A stretch of DNA of 64,000 nt from positions 228,242,188 to 228,306,187 of the forward strand of contig OZ005650.1 in assembly GCA_963930645.1 (NCBI GenBank), in the 5' to 3' direction. A program made the position numbers and the translations under genes. The notes below the pieces were generated by a model that made no database searches, was not told where the DNA came from, and saw nothing but the letters and a program-made list of their open reading frames with translations. The stretch's first letter is position 1. Each line of letters begins with the position of its first letter. Of this stretch, positions 22,401-33,032 are shown piece after piece. Source of the DNA: Salticus scenicus (taxonomy: Eukaryota > Arthropoda > Arachnida > Araneae > Salticidae).

Positions 22401-22735
22401 AACCCTGTTTCTCATTGTTGTTGTTGTTGTTGAAATTTGCTTATAACTTCGTAAGAGATGATTTAATTTTAATAATTTTTTTGTAATGATCTTGGCCTGA
22501 AATAGATTTCATTATGATTTCATTAAGATATAAACAAATCACAGGATACTCACAAAAATATGTTCTCACTCTAACTGCTGAACGCATGCAGCTACACTGG
22601 TTAAAGCAGTATATAAGTATCGATTCTGAAACTTCTGTCCATCAGCTCTGCAATGCATATTTTGCTCTTTGTTTGAACTCTACGCTTCGCATTTTCCAGC
22701 GCAGCGGGTGACACGTATTCACTGTAAAGTTCAAT
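19445..22735. repeat. Block of related repeats with CCGACTTC boundaries
   Basis: Four imperfect copies of one repeat start near 19447, 20085, 20458 and 22068. Shared blocks are ACCGACTTCAAAAA, GTTAGCTCATAACTTCT, AAGGTCTTGGTCTGAAAT, CCCATTGTAATATCTTTACG, ATACAGGGTGCCCAAAAA, GCGCCACCTGGTGG and GCATCATCGATTTAGTAC. A fifth, shorter copy begins near 22372 (ACCGACTTCATAAAGG). No coding region is recognisable. The third copy is interrupted by the hAT MITE at 20719-22056. The class is unknown to me; a non-autonomous element or the untranslated region of a retroelement are both possible. Confidence 0.65.
20719..22056. mobile_element. hAT-type MITE, 1338 bp
   Basis: Seen: the exact 8-bp duplication GATTCAAC at 20711-20718 and 22057-22064. 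The ends are TAGGGACCCTCGATAGAGAG and the complement TAGGGACCCTATATATAGAG, both continuing with AGACTGGACA. Removing the element and one duplication joins repeat sequence collinear with the uninterrupted copy near 19680-19760, so the empty site is visible in paralogue form. The interior is extremely AT-rich with no transposase. Known: 8-bp duplications with TAGGG ends fit hAT. Confidence 0.8.
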
Positions 22736-23162
22736 GTACATCCCTAACAGAATTTTTGGTTACGAATACAGCGTATCCATTCTTTAAAATTCTAAAGTCA
22801 TTTTAATTTAACGTATGTTCATTCAAAAGATAGTTTTTTGCCCACATCCAATAAAGGCAAGAAAAGTGACACAACTTATAAAAGCAGCATTTGAGAAAAA
22901 TTAACTTAAAAATAACTTGACAAGAATAAAACTGGCATAACTGTCTCTAGAGTGGATAACTTTGTAGATGGAGATGTAACTTTTTTGTTCACATTGGCGC
23001 ATTTCATGTATTTTTCAGTGACATAAACCATTTTTTGAATTATGTCACTTTTCTTGGAAGTTGTGATTTGTGAAACTGCCGTCGAACGTCTTCTAATGTT
23101 CTGCTATATGAAAAAGTTTTCATTGAAAAGAGAAAAATAAAATATTTTTGTAAAAAAATAGA
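22736..23162. other. Gene-free stretch
   Basis: No gene or clear element is recognised. The sequence is typical AT-rich DNA without notable tandem structure. Confidence 0.5.
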
Positions 23163-23791
23163 ACCGACTCCAAAAAGCAACTACTATTCAAACAACTAAA
23201 AAAAAAAAAAAAAAAAAAAGAAAAAGAAAATGGTATGAAATGAAACTGTAAATTGCGCCTAAAAGTATAAAATAATTTCCTTCGCCAAACAACCTATAAC
23301 ACTACAATTAATCATAACTTTTGAAGTCGGCGCAAAATTAAATAAAAATTGATACCTTTATTCAATACAAAAATCAAATCCTATTCAAAATACACATCTT
23401 ACATTGATAGTTATCAAAGTTATACCAAATTTGCAAAGGAAACTCTAACTTCGTAGAAACATAAATACCGCATTGTGAAGAGTGTTCGCTGTTCTATGTA
23501 GATGCTACAAATGGACCAATTGTATACAGTGATAAAATAACAAAGAAAACATGAAAAGGGATCATTCCAGACAACAGTATTTGTTGCTACCGACCTAAAA
23601 ACAAACCCTTAAAAAATAATTAAATTTTATTTAATTTTGCACCGACTTCAAAAGTTATGATTAATTGTAGTGTTATAGGTTGTTTGGCGAAGGAAATTAT
23701 TTTATACTTTTAGGCGCAATTTACAGTTTCATTTCGTACCTTTTTTTTTTTTTTGTTAGTTGTTTGAATAGTAGTTGCTTTTTGGAGTCGG
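23163..23791. mobile_element. Foldback pair of about 185-bp MITEs
   Basis: 23163-23349 and 23612-23791 are near-perfect inverted copies around a spacer of about 260 bp. Each arm has its own inverted ends, CCGACTCCAAAAAG outside and TTTTGAAGTCGG inside. So each looks like a small MITE with CCGACTTCAAAA termini, the same motif that bounds the repeats at 19447 and 22372. Poly(A)/poly(T) runs at 23199-23218 and 23741-23755 are mirrored. The blocks CCTTCGCCAAACAACC and TACTTTTAGGCGCAATT are nearly identical in the two arms. No target duplication is evident. Confidence 0.7.
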
Positions 23792-23829
23792 TGCAAATTA
23801 AATTAAATTAAGTATTTCTTCCATTTTGC

Positions 23830-24707
23830 ACTCGTTTTGCAACAATGCTCTATGGTCTTATGTGAATGATTCTCAAGAATGAATCAACAATTTTTTACAA
23901 ATGGACAATATTCCTGTGACGTCACCGTAGGTAAAATCGCCGAACACGTGGCCGATATTTTGTAAACAAATTAGATTCAAGATGCCATTTTATTGTTACG
24001 CATAACATTCTTCTAAATATTTCTGCAGTGAAACTTAATAATAATGTTCAAACAAGAACAAAAGAGAAATGTAAACAACTGAATCGAATGATAAAGTTAA
24101 GACTATTCCATATCGTAAAATTGCAGAACATTTTATGTATACACACACACACATACATATACATAATAAATAAAAGATTAATAAGAACATTTTATACACA
24201 CACACACATATATAGACATCAAAGCTTAAATAATTAGAATTTCAATCACTTTAATAAAGGAATTTATTAAATGGAACATCCATTTAAATTTGATAACATC
24301 GCCACAGTTCACATGGCAACTTTTAATATTACATATGTTGATTAATATTAAAGTATATTACTAAAACTGGATTAAAAACAAAACAAAAGTGTCACTCTAT
24401 CACTCTTACTTCAATTTCAGATAATCTGTAACTCTTATAAATAATATTGCAAGATAAAAATTTGCAAGCCACAATGCTTTGTTATGGTAGAGTTGAGGAT
24501 TGTTTCCCTACCCAGCTGATATTCTTGTAGCCTTGAACCCAAAGTGGGAATATGGTCCATTTAATAGATTATGGATGGGAAATAAGTACACTAAAATTTA
24601 AAAATCACAGCTCTTAAAAGTTTAGTACTGATATTTTTTAAAAAGTTATTCATTATTCTTTAATATTAACTGTTTTTTGTTTAATATTAGACTCTTATTT
24701 TAAGATA
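23830..24707. other. Gene-free stretch
   Basis: I see no gene. (AC)n occurs twice (24140-24152 and 24197-24208), each followed by ATATA. AT-rich elsewhere. Confidence 0.5.
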
Positions 24708-25096
24708 AAACAATCGAATGGTATCACGTTGTGAAAGTTTGCTGCAACTTAATATCTTTAAATCCAATAACTTGATATGTATAGTGTCCTCACAAAAAAT
24801 TAACAGTTTTTAAAGCTCTTTTAAAAAAGTACAACATCTAGGCAGTATCTTTTAAAAAAATTCATCAGTTTTTACGAAAAAAAAGGGCCGACCTTCATCA
24901 AAAACAATTGAATGATATCACAATTAAGAAACTTTGCAACGTAATATCTTTAAATCTAATAACTTTTGAAGTATATAGTGTCCTCACAAAAAATGAACAG
25001 TTTTTAGAGCTCTTTTAAAAAAGTATAACATCTATGCAGTATCTTTTTAAAAAAATTCCTCCAGTTTTTACTAAAAAAATGGCCGACTTTCATCAG
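24708..25096. repeat. Tandem duplication, unit about 193 bp
   Basis: 24708-24900 and 24901-25096 share AACAATTGAATGATATCAC, ATATCTTTAAATCNAATAAC, TATAGTGTCCTCACAAAAAA, AGCTCTTTTAAAAAAGTA and GGGCCGACNTTCATCA in the same order, with about 10-15 percent difference by eye. Confidence 0.8.
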
Positions 25097-25377
25097 ATCA
25101 AAAATAGGAGTGGTCTTCCCGGATGTGTTCCGCCGAAAAACTCTTTGCTTTATTTGTATAGAAGAAGCATTTCATGTAACAATTGAGAAAGCAGTATTTT
25201 TAAGATAATTCGACCCCGCTGAATATGAATCTACCTGATGCCAAAGCGAAATTTGTACTGGATTCCGGTATCCAAGATGGCGGCTAAAACTCTGTTGCCC
25301 TATATTTCCCTTATCCGTTGGCTTAAAATAATAGTTTAAACGTCAACTTAGGGGTGTTTTCGGATGCCAATGTTGGG

Positions 25378-25765
25378 CATCAAACGATTAAATTTTCAAT
25401 CAACTAATTAGTTGACTAAAAAAATTAATCACGAATAATTCAATCACAACAATTCAATCAAAACTAACGGTCATTCATTTGCAGCAACTAAAATTTCAGT
25501 CATGATTAAATTTTCGAGAAGCAGACGACTAACCGTTATTCATGATTAAATTATTCGTGATTAAATCAATCGTCATTAATATTTTAGTTATTTGTTGCAA
25601 CTAAAAAGTCAATCATGATTAAATTATTCGAGAAGCAAGCAAACGACTAACCATTGTTCATGGTTAAATTATTCGTGATTAAATCAATCGTGATTAATAT
25701 TTTCGTTGCAGCAAATGATTAGCTTTTAATCATTATTAAATTAATCGTGAAGAAATTCTAGTTGT
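25378..25765. repeat. ATGATTAAAT-type tandem/palindromic repeat cluster
   Basis: Units built from TCATGATTAAATTATTCG, TGATTAAATCAATCG, CGACTAACCNTTNTTCATG and GCAACTAAAA recur at about 100-130 bp spacing. Near 25398 CAACTAATTAGTTGA is a perfect palindrome. Such GATTAA-rich palindromic tracts occur in subterminal regions of hAT elements, but no ends or target duplication were found, so the class is open. A C-run follows at 25783-25793. Confidence 0.55.
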
Positions 25766-26019
25766 ATTCATAGCTGATATCCCCCCCCCCCTTTTTTTTA
25801 TCAGAAGACGAAATGTCACTAAATTTTTGATAACAGATTTTAACATTTGCCAACAAAGTTGAAAAATGTTAATGACTGTGATTTGTCTGTTCGTCTGTAT
25901 GTCCGCGCTATTGCTCCTGTAGATATTCGTGAAATTCCTATAACTTTTGTTTGTTATTCAAGTTCCTTATGGGATGTTCCCTTTTGAAGAAATGGTAAAT
26001 ATCACACTACCACTTGTTT

Positions 26020-26560
26020 GTGTACCGGGGCACTCAAAAGAATTCCAAAGCATTGCGTTCTATGAAGCGTAATTAATTCTATAAACCATATTTTAATACC
26101 TTTATTTTGTGCATATCATAATCAAATCAAAATTTACTATTCATATACGCAAAAAAAAAAAAAAAAAAAAAAAAAAGATTTCTATAGAACATAGATAACT
26201 AGCTTTCAGGTTTACAGGGTTACACAAAAATATTAAGATACATTAAGGGCTATATCTGGAAATTCCTAGAATTGAATTTTCGTTTTTATTAAGCACTTTA
26301 ACACTTTTTAAGAATGTTTAAGAATAATTATGATTTTAATTAGTCTACCTGCCTATCTTTCTGTCCGTCTGTCTGAGCTCTAGCAATCGTAAATATTTTC
26401 AGAATTTCTTCAATCTGTTACTTGTTAGTCAGATTAAGTGTGGAATGTTCCCTATTTAAAATGGTATAAATAGCACAAGTGCTTTATGTACAGATACAAT
26501 CAAAATCGCCAGTGCATTGAGTTCTATGTGAGGATAATTTTGTAAATCATACTAAAATAA
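26020..26560 (+). repeat. Diverged copies of the GGGACAC-box repeat family
   Basis: ATTCCAAAGCATTGCGTTCT with flanking ATTTTAATACC and a partial GGGGCACTC box near 26028 matches the units at 45.9-50.2 kb. A second block (26213-26560: TACAGGGTTACACAAAAATA, then GGAAATTCCTAGAATTG) matches 49849-49910 and 50488-50520. A poly(A) tract lies at 26152-26176. No coding signal. Confidence 0.5.
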
Positions 26561-27215
26561 CTTTGTACAATTTGTAAAATGGTCCGAAATAAATTATAAT
26601 ATTGGGAACTCAGTACTATTTACCATCATTTCACTTCAAATCATTAGTGATTTCTCCTGTACAAATATTTATGGCAATTTTTACAACAAAATGTACTTTA
26701 AAAGTTAGCATTCCCCCCCATCCTTTTCGTGAACAGGTTTTGTGGATACATCTTATAAAAAGAAAACAAACTGATCAAAATAATTGCAAAATTTTGAAAA
26801 ACAACCGTAACAGTCATCAATAACTATGATTATCAGTTTAAATCCGAACAAGCCCATTAATTTCACTGATGATGTTGAAAAGCATTCTTTTACGTTCTGA
26901 AACAGTTAATTGTAAAAAATGTTTCAGATGTAGATAACAATTCATCAATTATGATTAATTTAAGACAATAACTTTTGATTTATGATTGTGTCGGATTTCT
27001 TGTATACATAATAAAATAAAAACACTCGCTTAATACTCGTTCGCTACACATTTCCTTTTAAGAAAGCACTTAACGAATTTGAAAAGTGGATACATGACAA
27101 ATAGCTGACCATAAATATGTAAAAAGAAAAAAAAACTAGTATGTTGTGGCCACCACAAGACTTTCTTCTATATTTTCCTATACAAATTCACTCAGTAACA
27201 ATATTTCAAAAAAAA
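26561..27215. other. Gene-free stretch
   Basis: A 73-codon frame at 26602-26823 has no recognisable motif. Otherwise ordinary AT-rich sequence. Confidence 0.45.
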
Positions 27216-27221
27216 AAAAAT

Positions 27222-27223
27222 CT

Positions 27224-27256
<33 letters not shown>

Positions 27257-27259
27257 CGT

Positions 27260-27292
<33 letters not shown>
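27222..27292. repeat. poly(T)/poly(A) inverted homopolymers
   Basis: About 29 T, a short CGTTAAAAGT spacer, then about 25 A, able to form a long simple hairpin. Confidence 0.85.
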
Positions 27293-27329
27293 CGATAACT
27301 TTGTTTTGAATTATCACAGATTTATAGTT

Positions 27330-27830
27330 CAACCATTCCTTTTAAAGGTATTGACGAGACCTTTCGAAAGATACCTATCTTGAAAATTTACCCCCCCCCC
27401 CAGGGGGGAACCGATGCCCCCACATGCACAATTTTTTTTCTTAGTTAACTACTACTATTATCAATAATTCATATTAATTTTACAATCACAAGTTTAAAAT
27501 AACTCTCATTATGTACATTTACACGAAATTTTGTCCTATACTGTCATGATAAAAGTTTACAAAAAATGCGATCACAGTGCTACCTGTTGAACGATTGATC
27601 CCCAAATCTAATCAGCACCAGTTTATTTCAGGGTGCAACTAAATACCAAGTTTGGTTAAATTTCATTCATGAGATACAGCGTCCACAAAAAACGTGATAC
27701 ACACAGACAGACAGACATTTTCTAAAAACTATCAATTCGTGTTCAGGACATCCCAAAACGTGTAAATCCCTCAAAAAACGGAGGTCGAAAATTTTCACGA
27801 ATCCAATACTTTCTCTATATTATATATAGA
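27330..27830 (+). mobile_element. 3' part of a Helentron/DINE-like copy
   Basis: Collinear with 9400-9940: CCTTTTAAAGGTATTGACGA, CGAAAGATACCTATCTTGAA, a C/G-run palindrome (27390-27408), an ACAGACAGACAG tract (27702-27713), CCCAAAACGTGTAAAT (27750-27765) and a terminal weak hairpin ACTTTCTCTATA...TATAGAAGAAAAT. The 5' CTGGTGTG terminus is missing. Confidence 0.55.
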
Positions 27831-27839
27831 AGAAAATAT

Positions 27840-29630
27840 CAAATGTTACGATTTTTAATTATCGAGAATTGTTTGATTTGAAACTTCTAAAATCAAAGTT
27901 AACCTTATTAAATCCAAATAATACTTAATTTAATAAATAAATAACTTTTATAAATTTTAAAAGCTCTGAACAGTTACTTCAGATAAAAGAAAAAGTACAG
28001 CTCTTCATCAAGGGAAAAAATTAGATATGACTCAGTGTCTTGCATCAGGTCAGGTGCGTGTCATATTTACATTAATTTTTTATCCCGTGGGTTGCAAAAA
28101 AATATTTACTTTAAAAATATTTTTACGCTGTTTACGAATCTAATTTTTCGGTTGCAGATATTGGATGATATTATTTTCTTCACAGTAATTTAAAGGAATT
28201 TGACTCATATTACAGAAGTTTAATTACAATTATACAAATATTAATACTTAACGTTTAAAACTTTACATGCAAAACTTATTTGTCTTTCAAAGTATATATA
28301 CTTTCTCATTTTGCGTTTTTTACATATTGTCAAAATATTTGAAATGTTGAATTTTTTAAAACTAAGGTTACCTGACCCGTGCAGGTAGGTCTCTAGTGCA
28401 AATGCATCATCAAAAAAACATGTCGCTTGGGCCAACCTGCCCCGATATCGAGTTAAGTTATCTCATGTCACCTATTTAATGTTCTCATAGTGTAGAAATA
28501 AAGAAATATTTAAAATTTGTGTGAAATCTTAATTTTTGTATTGCGCGAACGAAAACACAATATAACCAAAGAAAATCATTCATACAACATTCCCTAAAGC
28601 CATAAAATAATAAAAATGCAAAATTATGTGAGAGGAAAAAAGTTTATAAAAAAAAAAAAAAAAAATTCAATTTTAAGTTATAAATAGAATTAATTGCTTT
28701 TATTGATATAATTTTCAATGAAGACAAACATAAAATACCATTTCTCCAATAGTAACACATGATGCATGTGTATATTGTGTATTGAGTCCTTTCTTTGCCC
28801 AGTTTTCTTCCTTCAAATGGTTTTTAAGACAGCAAAGAAACTAATTGCCTTGATCCGGCTCCTTTACGCTCACTACATGTTTCGTGCTTCTACGTTGTCG
28901 TTTAAATATCTTGACATTTTTTTTTCCTTTTAAGACTTTTCAGTAAAATTCCCTTCTATTTTGCAGCAGATTTTCTTTTTCTGGTTTCCTTTTATTTGCT
29001 CTTCTTGCAATACTTGTATCATTCAGTACTGCAGAATTCCGTTTTCTCAATCGCTGCAATTTTTTCCAGGGTTCTGCCATCGGTAAAAGCCTCACATTGC
29101 CTAGAGAACAAAAATTATTTCTATCAATGCTTATACTTGAGAATTGATCGATATCAGATGGCTTTGGAAGAAGACTTGTTGAAATCGATGGAAAATTTGG
29201 AGTGGTGACTACAGCAGGTTCTAATGTGGGATCTATGATATTTGATGCATAAAATCTGTATCTGCAAAAATATGAATGTATTGTACAACAGAGCCGCTTA
29301 TTTAACGTGGGTAAGCGGTAAACAACATTTTAATTTCTTTTTTTTTTTTTTTTTTAGGCTAGGTCGAATAACCAGGAATTCAAATAAGCTGTACCAATTA
29401 TATAGATATCAAATTTCCATTCTCTATCCCCCACCTATACACAAATTCTGGTTTTTACAATGTGTAAATAAGTTGATTTTTGAGACTTTCGGTACAATTA
29501 GGCTTTGGAGATCCTAAGGGATATGTTGGCCCGGCGGGAGGTTTTGCGTATATTGCAGACATGCAAAATGATGATGTAAACTGTAAATGCTTTTTTTTTT
29601 CTTTGCATTATGCTTACTTTTATCTGTTAA
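27840..29630. other. Gene-free stretch
   Basis: No gene is recognised. 28370-28440 is locally less AT-rich (CCTGACCCGTGCAGG; CCAACCTGCCCC) and holds a 64-codon minus frame without a known domain. Just upstream of the LINE, 29515-29560 encodes a short glycine/proline-rich open stretch whose origin I cannot identify. Confidence 0.45.
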
Positions 29631-30345
29631 TATGCTCAGATCATACAAAAGTACATCAAATGATGCCCTATACGTAATCACAGGATCTCCCCTCATTACC
29701 CCCTTGTTACAAAAAGACTTTCATGAATTTGAAATTCTAAATAATCGTTCATACATCATAAATAACAATATTAAAATCTGCTACGATAATCTCTTCTTAC
29801 CAATTCTCACCTACAACTTTCCAAATCATTTTAATCTTACAAACTTATTTATTGAAGAATCCGCTCCTTCCCACCCTCTTACTATATATACAGACCACAG
29901 ACGGTTGTAAGACTTCGGATGGTTTCGCATGTGCTTTGTCTCATTTTTTAATTTAGATTTAATTTATCAACGACAAATTAAGCTGCATCACTTAAATATG
30001 GTTTTCCAGGCAGAACTCCTTGCAATAATAGAAGCCATAGATTGGTTCTGTCAACACCTACTTGTTGGTTCTGTTCACTAAGCACCCAACCAAACTCTGT
30101 ATTATTCTTTCAGACAGTTACTCAGCAATATCTCTCTTTAATCATACATTCCCCGAATCTGAAATAATCCTAAACTGCTACAATAAACTTTACAAAAATC
30201 CCCATAAACAAGTAACAATTCAGTGGACAAGGGCGCACATTGGCACCTTTGGAAACGAGTTAGCGGACCGACTACCGAGGGAAGCGAACTCGGCAGAATG
30301 TACAAACGATCATCTTCAGCTACCATTCCCGATCTCCTTACTTAA
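29631..30345 (+). pseudogene. LINE pseudogene, linker and RNase H domain
   Basis: Decayed 3' half of a non-LTR retrotransposon ORF2 (I/Jockey/R1-like). From 29631 LRSYKSTSNDALYVITGSPL matches the post-reverse-transcriptase linker (T-S-x-x-A-L-x-x-x-x-G-x-P-P-L). RNase H follows: IYTD (first aspartate, about 29884), FQAELLAIIEA (glutamate, about 30007), ILSDSYSAI (second aspartate, about 30105) and WTRAHIGTFGNELADRL (His and last aspartate, about 30222-30270). The frame breaks at a 7-bp tandem duplication (CAGACCA-CAGAC, 29891-29902), in a gap near 29940, and again near 30080. RNase H would degrade the RNA strand during target-primed reverse transcription. The reverse transcriptase and endonuclease parts are missing (5' truncation). 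The ORF is further split by the MITE at 30346. Confidence 0.75.
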
Positions 30346-30941
30346 CCCTTTGGGTACACTTGACGAGTGAGACTCGTCATGTGCTTACTTGGGCGAAGTT
30401 ACGGTGGACGAGTCTGACTCGTCATCTGAATTTAAGAAGTAGGCGTTAATGTTTGCGGCACCCCCGCCAGTGGACGTTGATCGCAAACACGTTCCTGGTG
30501 TTTTTTATGATAACTTACAACCATACTTATATCATCAATATAAGTATATTCCAAATAAAATGTATTACTTTTACATATTAACACTTTCGCGACCGCTGAC
30601 GTAGCATTCAAATCATTTGAAAATCTGTAACTCCACCAGTGGGCGTTTCTTTTGCAATTTGTATGCTATTTTTTTCTTAAATATATAATTAATATTCACA
30701 TTTTTACAATGAAATATACTATGGATACAAATACTTTGATTAGAAAGAATAAAATTATAATGTATATCCATTTGTAATACAAATGTGAATACAGTAAATT
30801 TTATTCTGAAATATTGTAGCATGGGAGAATAACGCCCACAGGCGGACCTTACTGTCAAAAATTCAAAATCATTCCATATAGCGACAAATTAAATCCGTCC
30901 CTTGGGCATAAAAATCTTCAAATAATTCAGTACTCAAAGGG
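30346..30941. mobile_element. piggyBac-like MITE inserted in the LINE, 596 bp
   Basis: Seen: TTAA at 30342-30345 and 30942-30945. The ends are CCCTTTGGGTACAC and the complement CCCTTTGAGTACTG. Two subterminal palindromes, GACGAGTGAGACTCGTC (30362-30378) and GACGAGTCTGACTCGTC (30407-30423), lie near the left end. Removing the insert plus one TTAA rejoins the LINE reading frame exactly (...FPISLL + KNILKDKLMLDW...). Known: piggyBac inserts at and duplicates TTAA and has CCC...GGG ends. The interior (30424-30930) has no transposase. The perfect frame restoration shows the LINE was already in place when the MITE landed. Confidence 0.85.
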
Positions 30942-31235
30942 TTAAAAATATACTGAAAGATAAACTAATGTTGGATTGGCAGTCAGAATGGTCGTCCTCT
31001 ACTAAACTAATAGGAACTTACGAATTTATTAGGAAGGTGGACATCTCTTATATCTGTGCAAATCAGATTATTGGATATTACATTACGCGTCACGGATGTT
31101 TTCCGACCTTCCTGCATAAGATAAGTAAAAAATCAAATGATCTTTGCATATGTGGTAAAAGAGGATCCCCGTACCATTACATAATGGAAAAAAATGCTTT
31201 CTGTTCCAATCTCAAATCTCCAAATATTAAAATTT
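30942..31235 (+). pseudogene. LINE pseudogene, C-terminal part
   Basis: Continuation of the ORF at 29631-30345. From 30946 the plus frame reads KNILKDKLMLDWQSEWSSST, followed by TYEFIRKV, then NQIIGYYITRHGCFPTFLHK and DLCICGKRGSPYHYI. This is the C-terminal region found after RNase H in arthropod LINEs, with W-x-x-E-W and G-H-G-x-F-x-x-F-L blocks and a C-x-C-G knuckle that normally continues to a Cys/His cluster. The final Cys-rich block is degraded and the frame ends near 31235. Confidence 0.7.
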
Positions 31236-31239
31236 TTTA

Positions 31240-33030
31240 AATTCAGAAAAATTTGACAAAGATTGAATTAGTGATCATATAATGGGATTTATATATAATT
31301 AGAAGAAAAAAAAAAAATCTTCCTACAAATACTTTTTGTCACCAGGAAAAAAAAAAAAAAAAAAAAAAAAAATCAACCGAATCGGTCAAATCATTTATAA
31401 AAAAAGATGCCTCTATATTGCGTTCTAGACATAATGACTCGACTAGTTTCTCCTCTTATATGGAATACTGAAATTAGAATAGACACAAATATCTAATATT
31501 GTTAAGTAACTTTTATTGAGCAAATCCTCCCAAAAAGACATAAAAATTCATCAAGTGGTTTGGGAAACAATGTATCAAAGTTGAGCCATAAAGAGCCTTG
31601 CTCGTACGAATTGTTAAAGAGTGCTATACTCACTATAATAGTCACTTCAAGGATTTTCTTTGATTCAATTTTATTGCATTAATTCTTGTACGCTTGTACC
31701 TATTTCTTTTTCCTGGTGAAGGTATGTGTTTAAATATTTCGATCTAAATAACAGTTGCGTGTTTTTTGTAATTTATAATGTTTGCTAATTTTATTCATCT
31801 TACAACACTAGTATTTCGGTGCATTTTAATGCAACTTGTTTAAATCAATCTTGCATAATTTATATGTTTAAGTTAATTACTGAAATTAAACTTTGTAACC
31901 TTTGCAAAAATTAATATCAATAAAACAAACTCTCAGACAGTTGGGGTTAAAAATATCTCAAAATTAAAGAGTTTTGAAGTTTTTGCAGAACGGCACCAAT
32001 ATTGGCAGCAAAAATATCTATAGGAAATGAGCATTTGTCTAACATTACATTTTTTTTTTTTTTTTTTGTATCACTAAATTTTTAAAACTGTATGTATGTG
32101 TGTAGTAGATAGGGAATAAAATATACAATTTTTTATTGGACGGAAATTATTATGTTTCTTTTATGATAAAGTACTATATCCAATTAAAATTAAAATCAGC
32201 TCTGAAAGGATTAACATATAAATGGAATTACATAAATTAAACTCTTTTTTGTTTTTGTGGTTATTTGTACTACCGATTATAGATGGGAAAATTCCCACGG
32301 AAAGAACGGTATATTTTCATATATTAGTATGTGTAATAGCAAATTTAAATGCTCCCAGATAATAAATTTTTTTTATTTCATCGTGTTGTTTAGACTATTT
32401 TAACATATGTCAAGTTATTTTTTTTTTTTCAAACATAATAATACAGATTGTTTATCACAACCCGCGTCGTAACAATAACATCTCTCTCATTGTCTTCAAA
32501 ATAAAATGGGTACCGTAACTTCCTTTAGTTCTTATATGTGGACACATAATTATGCAACAGTGGGTAACAGTAATAAACTCCGGTGATTTTTCCTGATTGA
32601 TATTTAGCATAATACTACAGCTAAATTCTGTATAGAATGAAACTAGGAAGATTCCTATCTACTTTTTGATATCACAGTCGTAAATATAAAAGTGTCTTAT
32701 TAAAGTCATTCTTTACATTCTATTTATTTTATAGCTGAAGATACGACTTTTATGGTTTTATTGGATTTTGTAAAGAATACAGAAAAAGATGAAAAAGAAA
32801 TAAGGAAGTTATCTTTTAGGAAGCTTTCCGATATTATTTAAGTCTTAAACGACTGCAATGCAATATGGGTTGCATTTGTACGAGATTTGTACGATTATGC
32901 AATTGTATTTTCATATAAAAAATCAAATAATTAATCACAGTGATTTATTATTTCACTTTTTATTGAAATTGAAACAAGACATTTTAAACAATGTCGAAAT
33001 TTCTAAAATACTGATCATCATTTTTACTTT
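31240..33030. other. Gene-free AT-rich stretch
   Basis: Nothing gene-like. Poly(A) at 31347-31370, poly(T) at 32050-32067 and 32421-32430. Possible decayed LINE 3' UTR in the first few hundred bases, but without a diagnostic motif. Confidence 0.5.
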
Positions 33031-33032
33031 TC

